This document shows, piece by piece, positions 18,366-27,487 of a stretch of 64,000 nt of DNA. Source of the DNA: G025836975 sp040391135. GTDB taxonomy: Bacteria > Pseudomonadota > Gammaproteobacteria > Burkholderiales > Burkholderiaceae_B. A program made the position numbers and the translations under genes. The stretch covers positions 1-64,000 of the forward strand of contig JBEBYL010000005.1 in assembly GCA_040391135.1 (NCBI GenBank), given 5' to 3'. Every line of letters begins with the position of its first letter. Positions within the stretch are counted from its first letter, which is position 1. The notes beneath the pieces were generated by a model. That model had not been told where the DNA came from and ran no database searches. It saw only the letters and a program-made list of their open reading frames with translations.

Positions 18366-20336
18366 TTAATTGTTCTGGTTTCCGCTTTCGCCCGACAAGG
18401 CCTGGTCGGCTTCTGGCAGCATCTGCACCTTGGCCTGGACGCGCATGGCCTTCAAGACGGCCTGCTCTTCAGCGCGCCCCCATGCCTGCTCGAGTTCGGC
18501 AGGCAGGGACGCCAGCATGGGATTACCCGGCTTGCCCGCATCGAAGCCTTCAACGCGTATCAACACATAGCCTTGCGGCCCCTGGACACCCACATACTGC
18601 GGCAAGGCCTTGGTCGAGGCGGCAAACGCCGCGTCGGCCACCGGCTTGGCCAGGCCTTGCGCGTTGATGCGACTGATGGTCAGCGGCGAACCGAAAGCCT
18701 CCGGCACCTGCGTGGGATCGGCCTTCTGCAATTCGGCCAGCGCTGCCTGCCCCGCTTTTTCCGCGGCTTCCCGAGCCCGCTCAGCCGTAAGGACTTCGCG
18801 TATATGGCCGGCCACCTGGGCCAGTTCAGGAACATGGGCCGGCGTGATCGTGTCGACGCGAACGGCGACCATGGTATCGGGCGAAATTTCGATAACGCCC
18901 GAATTCTGCTTTTCGTTCAGGGCCTGCGGCGTGAACAGCGCACGGCGCACGCGGGCATCGTCCAGCAAGGCCGCATCCTGGCTCGCGGAAGCCGCATCGG
19001 CCTTGACCTCGTCGGAAGGCAGGAGGCGATCGCGCGCTATGCCCGCGGCCGACCGTACCTTGAGTCCAAGCGCATCGGCGGCCGGCTGCAAGCTGGACGG
19101 ATTGTCATAAACCAGGCTGGTCAGGCGGGTAGCCATATCGGCGAAGCGATCCGCTCCCAATTGGCGGCGCACTTCGGTTTCGATTTTTTCCTTGGCTTCG
19201 TCGAACGATTCGCCTTTTTCCGGCTGCACGTCGTTGGCCTGGAAGATGTGATAGCCGCCGGGGCCTTCCACCACATCCGACACGCCGCCCTTTTGCAGGG
19301 CAAAGACAGTCTGCTCAAGATTGGCGGGCCACGATCCCTTGGTGATCCAGCCCAGCTTGCCGCCGTCCTTGGCCGTGCCCGCATCCTGCGATTCAGTCTT
19401 GGCGATTTCCGCAAAGGCGGAAGTGTCGGCCTGGACCTTCTTGAGGATTTCCTGGGCCTTTACATGCACCTGCTTGCGTTCCGCTTCGGAAGCTCCAGCG
19501 GGAATATTCACCTGGATATGGCTGACATTGACACGGGCCGGCTGCACGAAGCGCGCCTTGTTCTGCTCATAATACTTTTTCAGCTCTTCCTGGCTCACCG
19601 CCGGCAGATTCTGCATTGCAGCCGCCTCATTGAGCAGCACGTACTGCGCGCTGACCTGCTCGGGCAGTTGCAGCGTCTGCTTGTTCTTGTCGTACCAGGC
19701 CTGGATGTCGGCATCGGTGATGACAAGGTCTTTCTGGTAGTCGGAGGCCGGGAAGGCGCGCAGCCGCAGCGTGCGCTGTTCGGTCAGGGCAACTTCCAAT
19801 TGATGGACCACCGAAGTCGGCACGCTGGCGGTCAGTGCAATCGGACCCAACACCCGATCCAATGCCAGTTCGGCCCGCTGGCTTTGCTCGAAGTCGCGCG
19901 TCGTAAGACCCGCCGAGGCCAGCACTTCGTTGTAGCGTTCAGGCGAAAACTGCCCATCGACCTGCAATTGCGGCATCGACGCGATGGTCTGGCGCAACAC
20001 GGCATCGGACACGCTGAAGCGCTCTTTGGTGGCCGACGCCACCAGCACCTGGCGGTCGATCAGCGATTCAAGCAAGGCACGGCGCGCGGCGGGATTATCC
20101 AGCACCGCCGGATCGAAGCCCCCCTGGCTGTTCTGCTGCAATTGCTGCAGCTGATTGCGGCGCGCCTGGTCGAAATTCTGCTGCGTAATCGATGTGCCAG
20201 CCACTTTCACGAGATCGTGATCGCCTGAAACATAATTGGTATAGCCGCTGACGCCGATCAGGACGAAAGACGGCAGAATCAGCACCAGCAGGACCAACTG
20301 CATCAAGCGTTGATGCGTACGAATGAAATCGAACAT
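18366..20336 (-). CDS. ppiD: Periplasmic folding chaperone PpiD (SurA-N and parvulin domains)
   Basis: A 656-residue protein anchored by one N-terminal membrane helix (about residues 12-32, LVLLVLILPSFVLIGVSG), with the rest in the periplasm. A SurA-like N-terminal chaperone region is followed by a parvulin-type prolyl isomerase domain at about 265-365 (VNVSHIQVNIP ... GGKLGWITKGSWP ... GPGGYHIFQAND) and a second C-terminal region. PpiD sits near the Sec translocon and helps newly exported proteins fold. The length fits the family. The 215-bp upstream gap contains a terminator-like hairpin on the same strand. Confidence 0.93.
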   Translation of the reverse strand: MFDFIRTHQRLMQLVLLVLILPSFVLIGVSGYTNYVSGDHDLVKVAGTSITQQNFDQARRNQLQQLQQNSQGGFDPAVLDNPAARRALLESLIDRQVLVASATKERFSVSDAVLRQTIASMPQLQVDGQFSPERYNEVLASAGLTTRDFEQSQRAELALDRVLGPIALTASVPTSVVHQLEVALTEQRTLRLRAFPASDYQKDLVITDADIQAWYDKNKQTLQLPEQVSAQYVLLNEAAAMQNLPAVSQEELKKYYEQNKARFVQPARVNVSHIQVNIPAGASEAERKQVHVKAQEILKKVQADTSAFAEIAKTESQDAGTAKDGGKLGWITKGSWPANLEQTVFALQKGGVSDVVEGPGGYHIFQANDVQPEKGESFDEAKEKIETEVRRQLGADRFADMATRLTSLVYDNPSSLQPAADALGLKVRSAAGIARDRLLPSDEVKADAASASQDAALLDDARVRRALFTPQALNEKQNSGVIEISPDTMVAVRVDTITPAHVPELAQVAGHIREVLTAERAREAAEKAGQAALAELQKADPTQVPEAFGSPLTISRINAQGLAKPVADAAFAASTKALPQYVGVQGPQGYVLIRVEGFDAGKPGNPMLASLPAELEQAWGRAEEQAVLKAMRVQAKVQMLPEADQALSGESGNQNN

Positions 20337-20387
20337 TAATCACCCACTGACACGCAGCCCTTGTTTGGCCTGCGCGACGGTTACATC

Positions 20388-20409
20388 AAAAAAGGCGATA
20401 AGGATCGCC
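20388..20409 (-). terminator. Intrinsic-terminator-like hairpin in the ppiD leader
   Basis: On the minus strand GGCGAT, a CCTT loop and ATCGCC are followed at once by six T residues. The hairpin lies about 50 bases upstream of ppiD, with no minus-strand gene between it and the divergent ugpQ start. It could end a small RNA or act as an attenuator for ppiD. Confidence 0.5.
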
Positions 20410-20551
20410 AAGATTACGAAAAAACCGAGTAGAACACGAAAATTTCATGCAGTTTACCACCACACATGCATCAATTTGCAGGGCGAAGCCGCGCGCTAGC
20501 GATAAAATGCCGGCATTGCTCTCCCCCTGCAAAATCCTTGGAACCTGAAAA

Positions 20552-21310
20552 ATGCCCAACGCTCCCCACGCATGGCCTTATCCTCAGTTCATCGCCCATC
20601 GGGGCGCCGGCCGCTACGCACCGGAGAACACGCTGGCCGCCATGCGCCATGGCGCCCAGCATGGCTTCTTAATGATGGAATACGACGTCAAGCTGAGCCG
20701 CGACGGCGTGGCCATCCTTCTGCACGACGATACGGTGGAGCGCACCTCCAACGGCGTGGGCAACGCGGCGGACAAAACCCTGGCGGAACTGGCGCAGATC
20801 GACTTCGGCGCCTGGCATTCGCGCGATTACGCGGGCGAACCCATCCCCACGCTCTACTCGATCGCCGCCTACACCCGCGCCAACGGCATACGCAGCAATA
20901 TAGAGATAAAGCCGCATACCGGCATGGAAGCGGAAACCGGTAAACAGGTGGCCAGGCTGGCGCGCACGCTATGGACTGGCGCCGACCTGCCGCCCCTGCT
21001 TTCGTCCTTTTCGGAAGCCGCCCTGGAGGCGGCCATGAACGAGGCGCCGGAGCTTCCCAGGGCGTTGCTGATCGCGAAAGAAGTTCCCGCCGACTGGCGC
21101 GATCGCGTGGACCGGCTGCAATGCGTGGGCCTGAACCTGAATCACAAGTACACGACGCTGGCCGTCGTCCAGGCGGTGCGCCAGGCCGGCTACACGCTGG
21201 CCATATGGACAGTGAACGACACGGCGCGTGCCCGCGAATTGCTTGACTGGGGATGCAATGCCATCGTCACGGACGAGATCAAGACGATGTCGCCCGCCTG
21301 GTTTGCTTGA
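20552..21310 (+). CDS. ugpQ: Glycerophosphodiester phosphodiesterase
   Basis: A 252-residue cytoplasmic GDPD-family TIM barrel that splits glycerophosphodiesters into glycerol-3-phosphate and an alcohol. The conserved catalytic and metal residues are seen in IAHRGAGRYAPENTLAA, in the EYDVKLSRDGVAILLHDDTV block and in IEIKPHTG. The absence of a signal peptide matches UgpQ rather than periplasmic GlpQ. It is divergent from ppiD and followed 83 bases later by rlmJ. No ugp transport genes are nearby. Confidence 0.92.
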   Translation: MPNAPHAWPYPQFIAHRGAGRYAPENTLAAMRHGAQHGFLMMEYDVKLSRDGVAILLHDDTVERTSNGVGNAADKTLAELAQIDFGAWHSRDYAGEPIPTLYSIAAYTRANGIRSNIEIKPHTGMEAETGKQVARLARTLWTGADLPPLLSSFSEAALEAAMNEAPELPRALLIAKEVPADWRDRVDRLQCVGLNLNHKYTTLAVVQAVRQAGYTLAIWTVNDTARARELLDWGCNAIVTDEIKTMSPAWFA

Positions 21311-21393
21311 GCCCGGCTATACAATGCAGCTATAGCAAGACGGCCGTCGCGCGCATCCCTGGCGCGCCGCGGCGCTTGTCGCAAGGAGTTTTT

Positions 21394-22248
21394 TTGTTCA
21401 GCTATCGCCATGCCTTCCACGCCGGCAACCACGCCGATGTCCTGAAGCACGCCGTATTCGTCCATATCCTGGACTACTACAACCGCAAGGACAATCCCTA
21501 TTGGGTCATCGATACGCACGCCGGCGCCGGCCTGTACGACTTGCGCAGCGATTGGGCGCTGAAGAACGGCGAGTTCATCGACGGGCTGGACAGGCTGCTG
21601 GGCGCCGCATCGATGCCGCCGATGGTGGAACGCTACCTGGAAGAGGTGCAGCACTTCAATCCGGACGGCGTGGCCAATTTCTATCCCGGTTCGCCCTGGC
21701 TGGCCCTGCGCGCGCTGCGCAGCCAGGACCGCCTGCGCCTGTTTGAAATGCATCCTTCCGAGGCCAATGTGCTGCGGCAGAATTTGGAACGCGAGGGCCG
21801 CGATGCGGCCCGGCAGACGACCCTCTATGAAGCGGACGGCTTCGAGGGCCTGAAGAGCCAATTGCCACCCGCCACACGGCGCGGCATCACGATTATCGAT
21901 CCCTCGTACGAAGACAAGCAGGACTATCGCAAAACGCTGCAGGCGGTCAATGAAGGCCTGAAGCGCTTTGCCACCGGGTGCTTCGCCATCTGGTATCCAC
22001 TGGTGCAGCGGCGCGAGGCCCACGAGATGGCCCGCTCGCTGGAGCGCTTGAAAACGCCGTGGGTGCACGCCAGCCTGACGGTGCGCAAGCCCGCCAGCGA
22101 CGGTTTCGGCCTGCATGGCAGCGGCATGTTCGTGCTGAACCCTCCGTGGACGCTGCATGCCGAACTGGCCGCGACCCTGCCCTGGCTAAGCGACAAGCTC
22201 AAACAGGACGACAGGGCCGGCTTTACCCTTAAACAGCAGGAATCCTAA
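21394..22248 (+). CDS. rlmJ: 23S rRNA (adenine(2030)-N6)-methyltransferase
   Basis: A 284-residue enzyme methylating A2030 of 23S rRNA. The N-terminus FSYRHAFHAGNHADVLKHAV is diagnostic of RlmJ, and the N6-adenine catalytic motif appears as IIDPSYED. I start it at a TTG at 21394 because AAGGAG lies 5-10 bases upstream and the next residues match the family start. An ATG at 21253 in the same frame would overlap ugpQ by 58 bases and add 47 unrelated residues. The gene ends just before a strong terminator hairpin. Confidence 0.9.
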   Translation: MFSYRHAFHAGNHADVLKHAVFVHILDYYNRKDNPYWVIDTHAGAGLYDLRSDWALKNGEFIDGLDRLLGAASMPPMVERYLEEVQHFNPDGVANFYPGSPWLALRALRSQDRLRLFEMHPSEANVLRQNLEREGRDAARQTTLYEADGFEGLKSQLPPATRRGITIIDPSYEDKQDYRKTLQAVNEGLKRFATGCFAIWYPLVQRREAHEMARSLERLKTPWVHASLTVRKPASDGFGLHGSGMFVLNPPWTLHAELAATLPWLSDKLKQDDRAGFTLKQQES

Positions 22249-22268
22249 GCGCTAAGCGCAGCCCTGCG

Positions 22269-22292
22269 CCGGCCCATAAACCAATGGGCCGG
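22269..22292. terminator. 9-bp hairpin between rlmJ and the pseudouridine synthase gene
   Basis: CCGGCCCAT and ATGGGCCGG flank an AAACCA loop, 20 bases past the rlmJ stop and 14 bases past the convergent gene's stop. It probably serves both transcripts. Confidence 0.6.
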
Positions 22293-22306
22293 ATGACAGA
22301 TGGGGA

Positions 22307-23041
22307 TCAAAGAAAGCGTTCGCCGTCCTTCAGGTAGCGCCATTGCCCCGGCGGCAGGTCGCCCAGCACGATGCGCCCCATGCGGACGCGCTTCAAGCCG
22401 ATCACCTTCAGGCCGACCTGTTCGCACATGCGCCGGATCTGCCGCTTCTTGCCTTCCTGCAAGATGAAACGCAGTTGATCCTCGTTCTGCCAGCTTACCT
22501 GCGCGCGCTTCAAAGGCTTGCCGTCCAGGGACAGGCCATAGTTGAGCATTGCCAACCCATTGCCGGCGATCTTTCCCTGCACCCGCACCAGGTATTCTTT
22601 GTCGATCTCCGAGTCGTCGCTGATCAATTGGCGGGCGATGCGGCCATCCTGCGTCAGGATCAGCAGGCCCTGGGAGTCGATATCCAGCCGTCCCGCCGGC
22701 GCCAGGCCGCGCAACTGGCCGGGCTCGAAGCGCAGCGGCGACTTGTCGGCCTTGTAATGGGTCGCGGCGCTGATCAGCGACACGGCTGGCCGATAGCCTT
22801 GTTCGGCCTGGCCTGACACATAGCCGACCGGCTTGTTCAACAGTATTGTCACGCGCGACGTCTGGCGCCGCTGCGCCTGCCTGTCCAGGGTGATCTCCTG
22901 GTTCGGCCAGGCCTTGCTGCCCAGTTCGGAGACCACCTGCCCGTCCACTCTGACCCAGCCCCGTTCTATGTAGGCATCGGCTTCGCGTCGCGAACACAGG
23001 CCGCGCTCGGCCATCAATTTTGAAATTCGTATTTTTTCCAT
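22307..23041 (-). CDS. Pseudouridine synthase of the RsuA/RluB/E/F family
   Basis: A 244-residue rRNA pseudouridine synthase. An S4 RNA-binding domain occupies the first 60 residues (IRISKLMAERGLCSRREAD) and the catalytic domain contains LLNKPVGYVSGQ and the active-site Asp in GRLDIDSQGLLI, then KEYLVRV and KKRQIRRMCEQVGL. The KPVGYVSGQ variant resembles RluF (23S U2604) more than RsuA, but I cannot assign the target uridine with confidence. It is transcribed away from ubiC. Confidence 0.85.
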   Translation of the reverse strand: MEKIRISKLMAERGLCSRREADAYIERGWVRVDGQVVSELGSKAWPNQEITLDRQAQRRQTSRVTILLNKPVGYVSGQAEQGYRPAVSLISAATHYKADKSPLRFEPGQLRGLAPAGRLDIDSQGLLILTQDGRIARQLISDDSEIDKEYLVRVQGKIAGNGLAMLNYGLSLDGKPLKRAQVSWQNEDQLRFILQEGKKRQIRRMCEQVGLKVIGLKRVRMGRIVLGDLPPGQWRYLKDGERFL

Positions 23042-23077
23042 AAGCGGTATTTTATGACTTTGGCGATAATAGAGTTT

Positions 23078-23674
23078 ATGGAATTACACCCACCTGATTA
23101 CTCCGACTGGATCGCGGCGCCCTCTCCTTCATTCAGCCGCCAACAAAAGTACTGGTTGTTCCGCCCCGGCGCCCTGACGGCCGGCCTGCGCCGCATCGGT
23201 CCGGTGCAGCTGCGGGTGGTCCGCGAGCACGCCGCCGGCCTGCTTCCCGCCGAGGCCTGGATGCTGGACCGGCCCGTCCGAAGCCCGGTCTGGGTGCGCG
23301 AGATCATCATGTCCATCAATGGCGTAAACAGCGTATTTGCGCGCAGCTTCACACCGCTGCACGCCTCCCACAGCCTGTGGCAGGGCATGCGGCGCCTGCG
23401 CACGCGGCCGCTGGCCGACATGCTTTATCACAATCCCCAGATCACGCGTTCGGGTTTTCTGGCCTGCCGGCTGCGCGACCAGCACCCTTTGTACAGGTCG
23501 GCGCGCAGCATGCTGGGGCGCCAATGCCCGGCAGCCAATAGCATGCTGGCGCGCTGTTCGGTATTCTGGCGCAACGGGCAGCCCTTATTGGTTGCCGAAT
23601 GCTTCCTGCCGGATTTCTGGCCTCTGGCCGCCAAATCGGCCTACGACCAGGGCCTGTCACTGAAGCAGATTTAA
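23078..23674 (+). CDS. ubiC: Chorismate pyruvate-lyase
   Basis: About 198 residues. UbiC removes pyruvate from chorismate to give 4-hydroxybenzoate, the first step of ubiquinone synthesis. The family pattern is visible: WLFRPGALTAGLRRIG, then VWVREIIM, VFARSFTPL, PLADMLYHNPQITRSG and the C-terminal LLVAECFLPDFWPL containing the catalytic Glu. I favour the ATG at 23078, whose product begins ELHPPDYSDWIAAP; an ATG at 23054 is possible. The stop overlaps the convergent yaeQ gene by 4 bases. ubiA is not in the window. Confidence 0.85.
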   Translation: MELHPPDYSDWIAAPSPSFSRQQKYWLFRPGALTAGLRRIGPVQLRVVREHAAGLLPAEAWMLDRPVRSPVWVREIIMSINGVNSVFARSFTPLHASHSLWQGMRRLRTRPLADMLYHNPQITRSGFLACRLRDQHPLYRSARSMLGRQCPAANSMLARCSVFWRNGQPLLVAECFLPDFWPLAAKSAYDQGLSLKQI

Positions 23675-24213
23675 GCAGCCCGCCAGGTCTCGATATCGAC
23701 CGTCAGGCTGTCGCTGTCCGAGGCCACCAGCACGGCGCCTTCCTGTATGGTCACATGCAGGGTCATGGCGCGCTGCGCGAAGCCGGCCAGGGCCTGGATG
23801 GCGGACGGACTGACCGACAGCACGCTCAGGTTCCGGATACGCGCCGCGGCCGCCTGCACGCCCTGCCACCAGACCTGGCTGGCATGCCCCCCATAGCAGA
23901 ACACCACGACCCGCTCCGATTTGCCGCCGGCCTGCAAGAGGCGCCGCTCGTCCGGATGACCCAACTCTATCCAGTTCAGGATGGAGCCGGTCAGGTCTTT
24001 TTCCCACAGCGACGGCTCTTCGGTGGTGCTGAGCCCGCGTGTGAAGGCCAGACCCTCGTCGGCATACAGCGCAAAAGCCAGGACACGCAACATCATGCGC
24101 TCGTCGGTTTCGGACGGATGGCGCGCCAGGGTGAGCGCGTGGCTGCCGTAATAGCCGCGATCCATGTCGGCCACATGCAATTCCAGCTTGAAAATAGTAG
24201 CTCGCAGCGCCAT
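23671..24213 (-). CDS. yaeQ: YaeQ family protein
   Basis: A 180-residue protein of the YaeQ family, which has a PD-(D/E)XK nuclease-like fold; biochemical function is not established. Typical stretches are the N-terminal MALRATIFKLELHVADMDR and the HALTLARHPSETDERMMLR block, with ERVVVFCYG in the middle. Full length for the family. It lies 50 bases after glnB on the same strand and may share its transcript. Confidence 0.88.
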   Translation of the reverse strand: MALRATIFKLELHVADMDRGYYGSHALTLARHPSETDERMMLRVLAFALYADEGLAFTRGLSTTEEPSLWEKDLTGSILNWIELGHPDERRLLQAGGKSERVVVFCYGGHASQVWWQGVQAAAARIRNLSVLSVSPSAIQALAGFAQRAMTLHVTIQEGAVLVASDSDSLTVDIETWRAA

Positions 24214-24263
24214 GTCAGGCCTTGGCCGCGCGCGGCGGACGCTTGCCGCCCGGCCCGGAGAGT

Positions 24264-24602
24264 TCAGAGCGCATCGATGCCGCTTTCGCCGGTGCGGATG
24301 CGTATTGCCTGTTCGACCGCCGTGACAAAAATTTTCCCGTCGCCGATCTTGCCGGTGAAAGCGGCCTTGATGATGGCGTCGATCGCCGCGTCGACCATGG
24401 CCGCGGGCAGCACGACCTCGACCCGTATCTTGGGCAGGAAATCGACCACATATTCGGCGCCCCGATACAGCTCGGTATGGCCCTTCTGGCGGCCGAAGCC
24501 TTTCACCTCGGTGACGGTCAGTCCGTTGACGCCGATGTCGGCCAAGGCTTCGCGCACCTCGTCCAGCTTGAAGGGCTTGATGATTGCCGCGACTAGTTTC
24601 AT
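24264..24602 (-). CDS. glnB: Nitrogen regulatory protein P-II
   Basis: A 112-residue P-II signal protein. The T-loop region VKGFGRQKGHTELYRGAEY contains Tyr51, the site uridylylated by GlnD, and the ATP/2-oxoglutarate region and C-terminal GDGKIFV motif are present. P-II senses nitrogen and carbon status and controls glutamine synthetase adenylylation and NtrB. There is no adjacent amtB, which favours GlnB over GlnK. It lies 67 bases after the mechanosensitive channel gene and before yaeQ. Confidence 0.93.
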   Translation of the reverse strand: MKLVAAIIKPFKLDEVREALADIGVNGLTVTEVKGFGRQKGHTELYRGAEYVVDFLPKIRVEVVLPAAMVDAAIDAIIKAAFTGKIGDGKIFVTAVEQAIRIRTGESGIDAL

Positions 24603-24669
24603 TGCATGACTCCACGATAAAGAAAAATTATCGCACGGCCGCCCCGTAAACGGTGGAACCGGCCGGCAT

Positions 24670-25977
24670 TCATACGCCCGGGGAGCCCGTGGGCGCTTCC
24701 ATGGCCGCCGGCCGGCCGGCGGTGTCCCAGACTCGCGCGAAATCGGCTCCCGAAGGCGCCTGGTACAGGCGCAGCGACAACTCGGGAAGAATGGCCAGCA
24801 AATGATCGAAGATATTTCCCTGGATACGCTCATATTCGACCCAGGCCGTATTGTTGGCAAAACAATAGACCTCGATGGGAATGCCCTGGGAATCGGGCTC
24901 CATCATGCGCACGATCATCAGCATGTCCTGGTGCAGTTCGCGCTGCTGGCGCAAATACGCCAGTGCGTAGGCCCTGAAAGTGCCCAGATTGGTCAGGCGC
25001 CTGCGGTTCCCTTCCAGATCGGCCAGCTGGCCCAGGGCGCGATTGCTCTCGTCCAGTTCCTGCTGCTTGCCGTCCAGGTAATCCTTCAACAAGGCGAAGC
25101 GCCTTAACGAGGCGATTTCGTCTTCGCGCAGAAAACGAACCGTACTGGCGTCGATGCGCAAGGTGCGCTTGATGCGGCGCCCGCCCGATTCGAACATGTA
25201 GCGCCAGTTTCGGTAGCTCTCGGAAAACAGCTTGTAGGTGGGGACGGTGGTAACCGTCTTGTCCCAGTTCTGCACCTTGACCGTATGCAGGGCGATGTCG
25301 ATGACGAAGCCGTCGGCCCCCGCCTGCGGCATTTCGATCCAGTCGCCGATGCGCAGCATGTCGTTGGAGGTCATTTGCGTGCTGGCCACCAGCGAAAGCA
25401 AGGTGTCCTTGAACACCAACAGCAGCACGGCCGACAGCGCGCCAAGGCCGGACAGCATAAGCAGCGGCGAACGATCGGCCAGTATCGATATGACCAGTAT
25501 CAGGCAGACGGCCCAGAAAACGATCTTGCCCAGCTCCACATACCCCTTGATGGAGCGGGTTTGCGCCCGGACGCTTGCCGCATGGATGTCCTGCCAGGCG
25601 GACAGCACGCCATTGAGCGCCATGAAAAAGAAAACAATGCCGCCCGACAGGAACAAGCGCGCCATCAGGCCGGCGTACCGTTCGTCGATGGGAAGCAGGC
25701 CGATATTGGACATGATGACCATCAGCGGAACGGCATAGCTCAGATTGCGGAACACGCGCCGGCGCGACAACGCCACCGACCAGTCGTCGTGCCCGACCGC
25801 CGTCAGGGTGCGCCGGGCAATGGTGGTCAGGACCCGCGATGTGACCCAGCCGGCCACGATCACCAGCACGGCCAGGACTGCCAGGCCCAGGGCCACCTGC
25901 CCCCAAACGGTGTCCGGCATGTGGTGGCCTATCCAGTTGTCGCCCATCCATTGGGCCAGCAGAGTTTGTTCTTGCAT
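24670..25977 (-). CDS. Mechanosensitive ion channel, YbdG-like (MscS family)
   Basis: A 435-residue inner-membrane protein. About five hydrophobic segments occupy the first 190 residues, then the MscS beta domain (about 190-270) with SNDMLRIGDWIEMP, VQNWDKTVTTVPTYKL and FSESYRNW, followed by a cytoplasmic domain. The length and the DWIEMPQAGADGFVIDIALHTVKV stretch are those of YbdG, a small-conductance channel that responds to hypo-osmotic stress. The last 20 residues are Ala/Gly/Pro-rich. Upstream is the divergent argH. Confidence 0.88.
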   Translation of the reverse strand: MQEQTLLAQWMGDNWIGHHMPDTVWGQVALGLAVLAVLVIVAGWVTSRVLTTIARRTLTAVGHDDWSVALSRRRVFRNLSYAVPLMVIMSNIGLLPIDERYAGLMARLFLSGGIVFFFMALNGVLSAWQDIHAASVRAQTRSIKGYVELGKIVFWAVCLILVISILADRSPLLMLSGLGALSAVLLLVFKDTLLSLVASTQMTSNDMLRIGDWIEMPQAGADGFVIDIALHTVKVQNWDKTVTTVPTYKLFSESYRNWRYMFESGGRRIKRTLRIDASTVRFLREDEIASLRRFALLKDYLDGKQQELDESNRALGQLADLEGNRRRLTNLGTFRAYALAYLRQQRELHQDMLMIVRMMEPDSQGIPIEVYCFANNTAWVEYERIQGNIFDHLLAILPELSLRLYQAPSGADFARVWDTAGRPAAMEAPTGSPGV

Positions 25978-26047
25978 CGGTCAAGCGCTACCTGTCGTCA
26001 TTCCGGGGCTATCCGGGGCCATCTAATATAACGTAAGCGTCCTCCCT

Positions 26048-26053
26048 TATAAT
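26048..26053 (+). promoter_or_regulatory. Consensus -10 hexamer next to the argH start
   Basis: TATAAT lies 9 bases before the argH ATG. Transcription starting 6-7 bases downstream would begin 2-3 bases before the ATG, giving a leaderless or nearly leaderless message. No good -35 hexamer is seen at 16-18 bases upstream, and no ribosome site precedes the ATG. Confidence 0.45.
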
Positions 26054-26062
26054 CGTGCCACT

Positions 26063-27487
26063 ATGCCAAAAAATACTTCTCCCGAACATCAGGACCAGTT
26101 TGCGAACAAGGCTCAGGCCTGGTCCGCCCGTTTTTCCGAGCCCGTGTCCGACCTGGTCAAGCGCTATACCGCGTCGGTCGATTTCGACCAGCGCATGGCC
26201 GCCTTCGACATCCAGGGCTCGCTGGCCCACGCCGATATGCTCGAATCCATCGGCATCCTCAGCAAGGACGACAAGGCCGCCATCGAAAAAGGCATGGCGC
26301 GCATACTTGAAGAAATCAACGCAGGCGCTTTCACCTGGTCGCTGGACCTGGAAGACGTGCATTTGAACATCGAAAAACGCCTGGTGGAACTCATCGGCGA
26401 CGCCGGCAAGCGGCTGCATACCGGCCGCTCGCGCAACGATCAGGTCGCCACCGACATCCGCCTGTGGCTGCGCAACGAAATCGACATCGCCATCGACCTT
26501 TTACGTCAATTGCGCCGTAAGCTGGCCGAGCTGGCGCTGGAGCATGCCTCGACCATACTGCCGGGCTTCACCCACCTGCAGGTCGCGCAGCCCGTGACCT
26601 TCGGCCACCATCTGCTGGCTTATGCTGAAATGTTCGCCCGCGACGCCGAACGCCTGCTTGACTGCCGCAAGCGCGTCAATCGCCTGCCCTTGGGCGCGGC
26701 CGCGCTGGCGGGCACGTCCTACCCCATCGATCGCGAGCGGGTGGCGCGCACCCTGGGCTTTGACGAGGTTTGCCGCAATTCGCTGGACGCCGTGTCGGAT
26801 CGCGACTTCGCCATCGAGTTCTGCGCGGCCGCGGCGCTGATCATGACGCATATCTCGCGCCTGTCCGAAGAACTGGTGCTGTGGATGAGCCCGCGCGTGG
26901 GCTTCATCGACCTGGCCGACCGCTTCTGCACCGGCAGTTCCATCATGCCGCAAAAGAAGAACCCCGACGTGCCGGAACTGGCGCGCGGCAAGACCGGCCG
27001 CGTCAATGGCCACCTGATCGCCCTGCTTACCCTGATGAAAGGCCAGCCGCTGGCCTACAACAAAGACAATCAGGAAGACAAGGAAGGCCTGTTCGATTCG
27101 GCTGACACCATACGCGACACCCTGACCATTTTCGTGGACATGGTGGGCGGCATACGCGTCAAGGCCGACGCCATGCGCGCCGCCGCATTGCAGGGCTTTG
27201 CCACCGCCACCGATCTGGCGGATTACCTGGTCAAAAAGGGCGTGCCCTTCCGCGACGCGCACGAAACCGTCGCCCACGCCGTGCGGGCCTGCGAAGAGCG
27301 CGGCTGCGACCTGGCCGACCTGTCGCTGGACGACCTGAAAGGCTTCCATCCACTGATCGAGCAGGACATCTACCAGGTACTGACCTTGGAAGGCTCTGTG
27401 GCGGCCCGCAAGCATATCGGCGGAACGGCGCCGGAACGAGTCAAGCTGGAAGCCAAGCGGGTTCTGAACGACACGGCCGAAGGCTAG
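26063..27487 (+). CDS. argH: Argininosuccinate lyase
   Basis: A 474-residue cytoplasmic enzyme that splits argininosuccinate to arginine and fumarate in the last step of arginine synthesis. The fumarase/aspartase superfamily signature GSSIMPQKKNPDVPE is at about residue 292, TGRSRNDQV lies near residue 118, and LPGFTHLQVAQPVTFGHH carries the general-acid His. Full length. The ORF begins directly after a TATAAT hexamer with no Shine-Dalgarno sequence. It stands alone and is followed by 355 non-coding bases. Confidence 0.96.
   Translation: MPKNTSPEHQDQFANKAQAWSARFSEPVSDLVKRYTASVDFDQRMAAFDIQGSLAHADMLESIGILSKDDKAAIEKGMARILEEINAGAFTWSLDLEDVHLNIEKRLVELIGDAGKRLHTGRSRNDQVATDIRLWLRNEIDIAIDLLRQLRRKLAELALEHASTILPGFTHLQVAQPVTFGHHLLAYAEMFARDAERLLDCRKRVNRLPLGAAALAGTSYPIDRERVARTLGFDEVCRNSLDAVSDRDFAIEFCAAAALIMTHISRLSEELVLWMSPRVGFIDLADRFCTGSSIMPQKKNPDVPELARGKTGRVNGHLIALLTLMKGQPLAYNKDNQEDKEGLFDSADTIRDTLTIFVDMVGGIRVKADAMRAAALQGFATATDLADYLVKKGVPFRDAHETVAHAVRACEERGCDLADLSLDDLKGFHPLIEQDIYQVLTLEGSVAARKHIGGTAPERVKLEAKRVLNDTAEG

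Noticed and set aside
18333..20228. A long open frame (631 codons) on the plus strand opposite ppiD
   Set aside because: It is antisense to a well-supported gene, its protein has no domain and is rich in Arg, Gly and His, the usual by-product of GC-rich third positions.
23671..24615. A 314-residue frame covering yaeQ and running on through glnB
   Set aside because: Its first 134 residues are the wrong frame of glnB; the true yaeQ start is the ATG at 24213.
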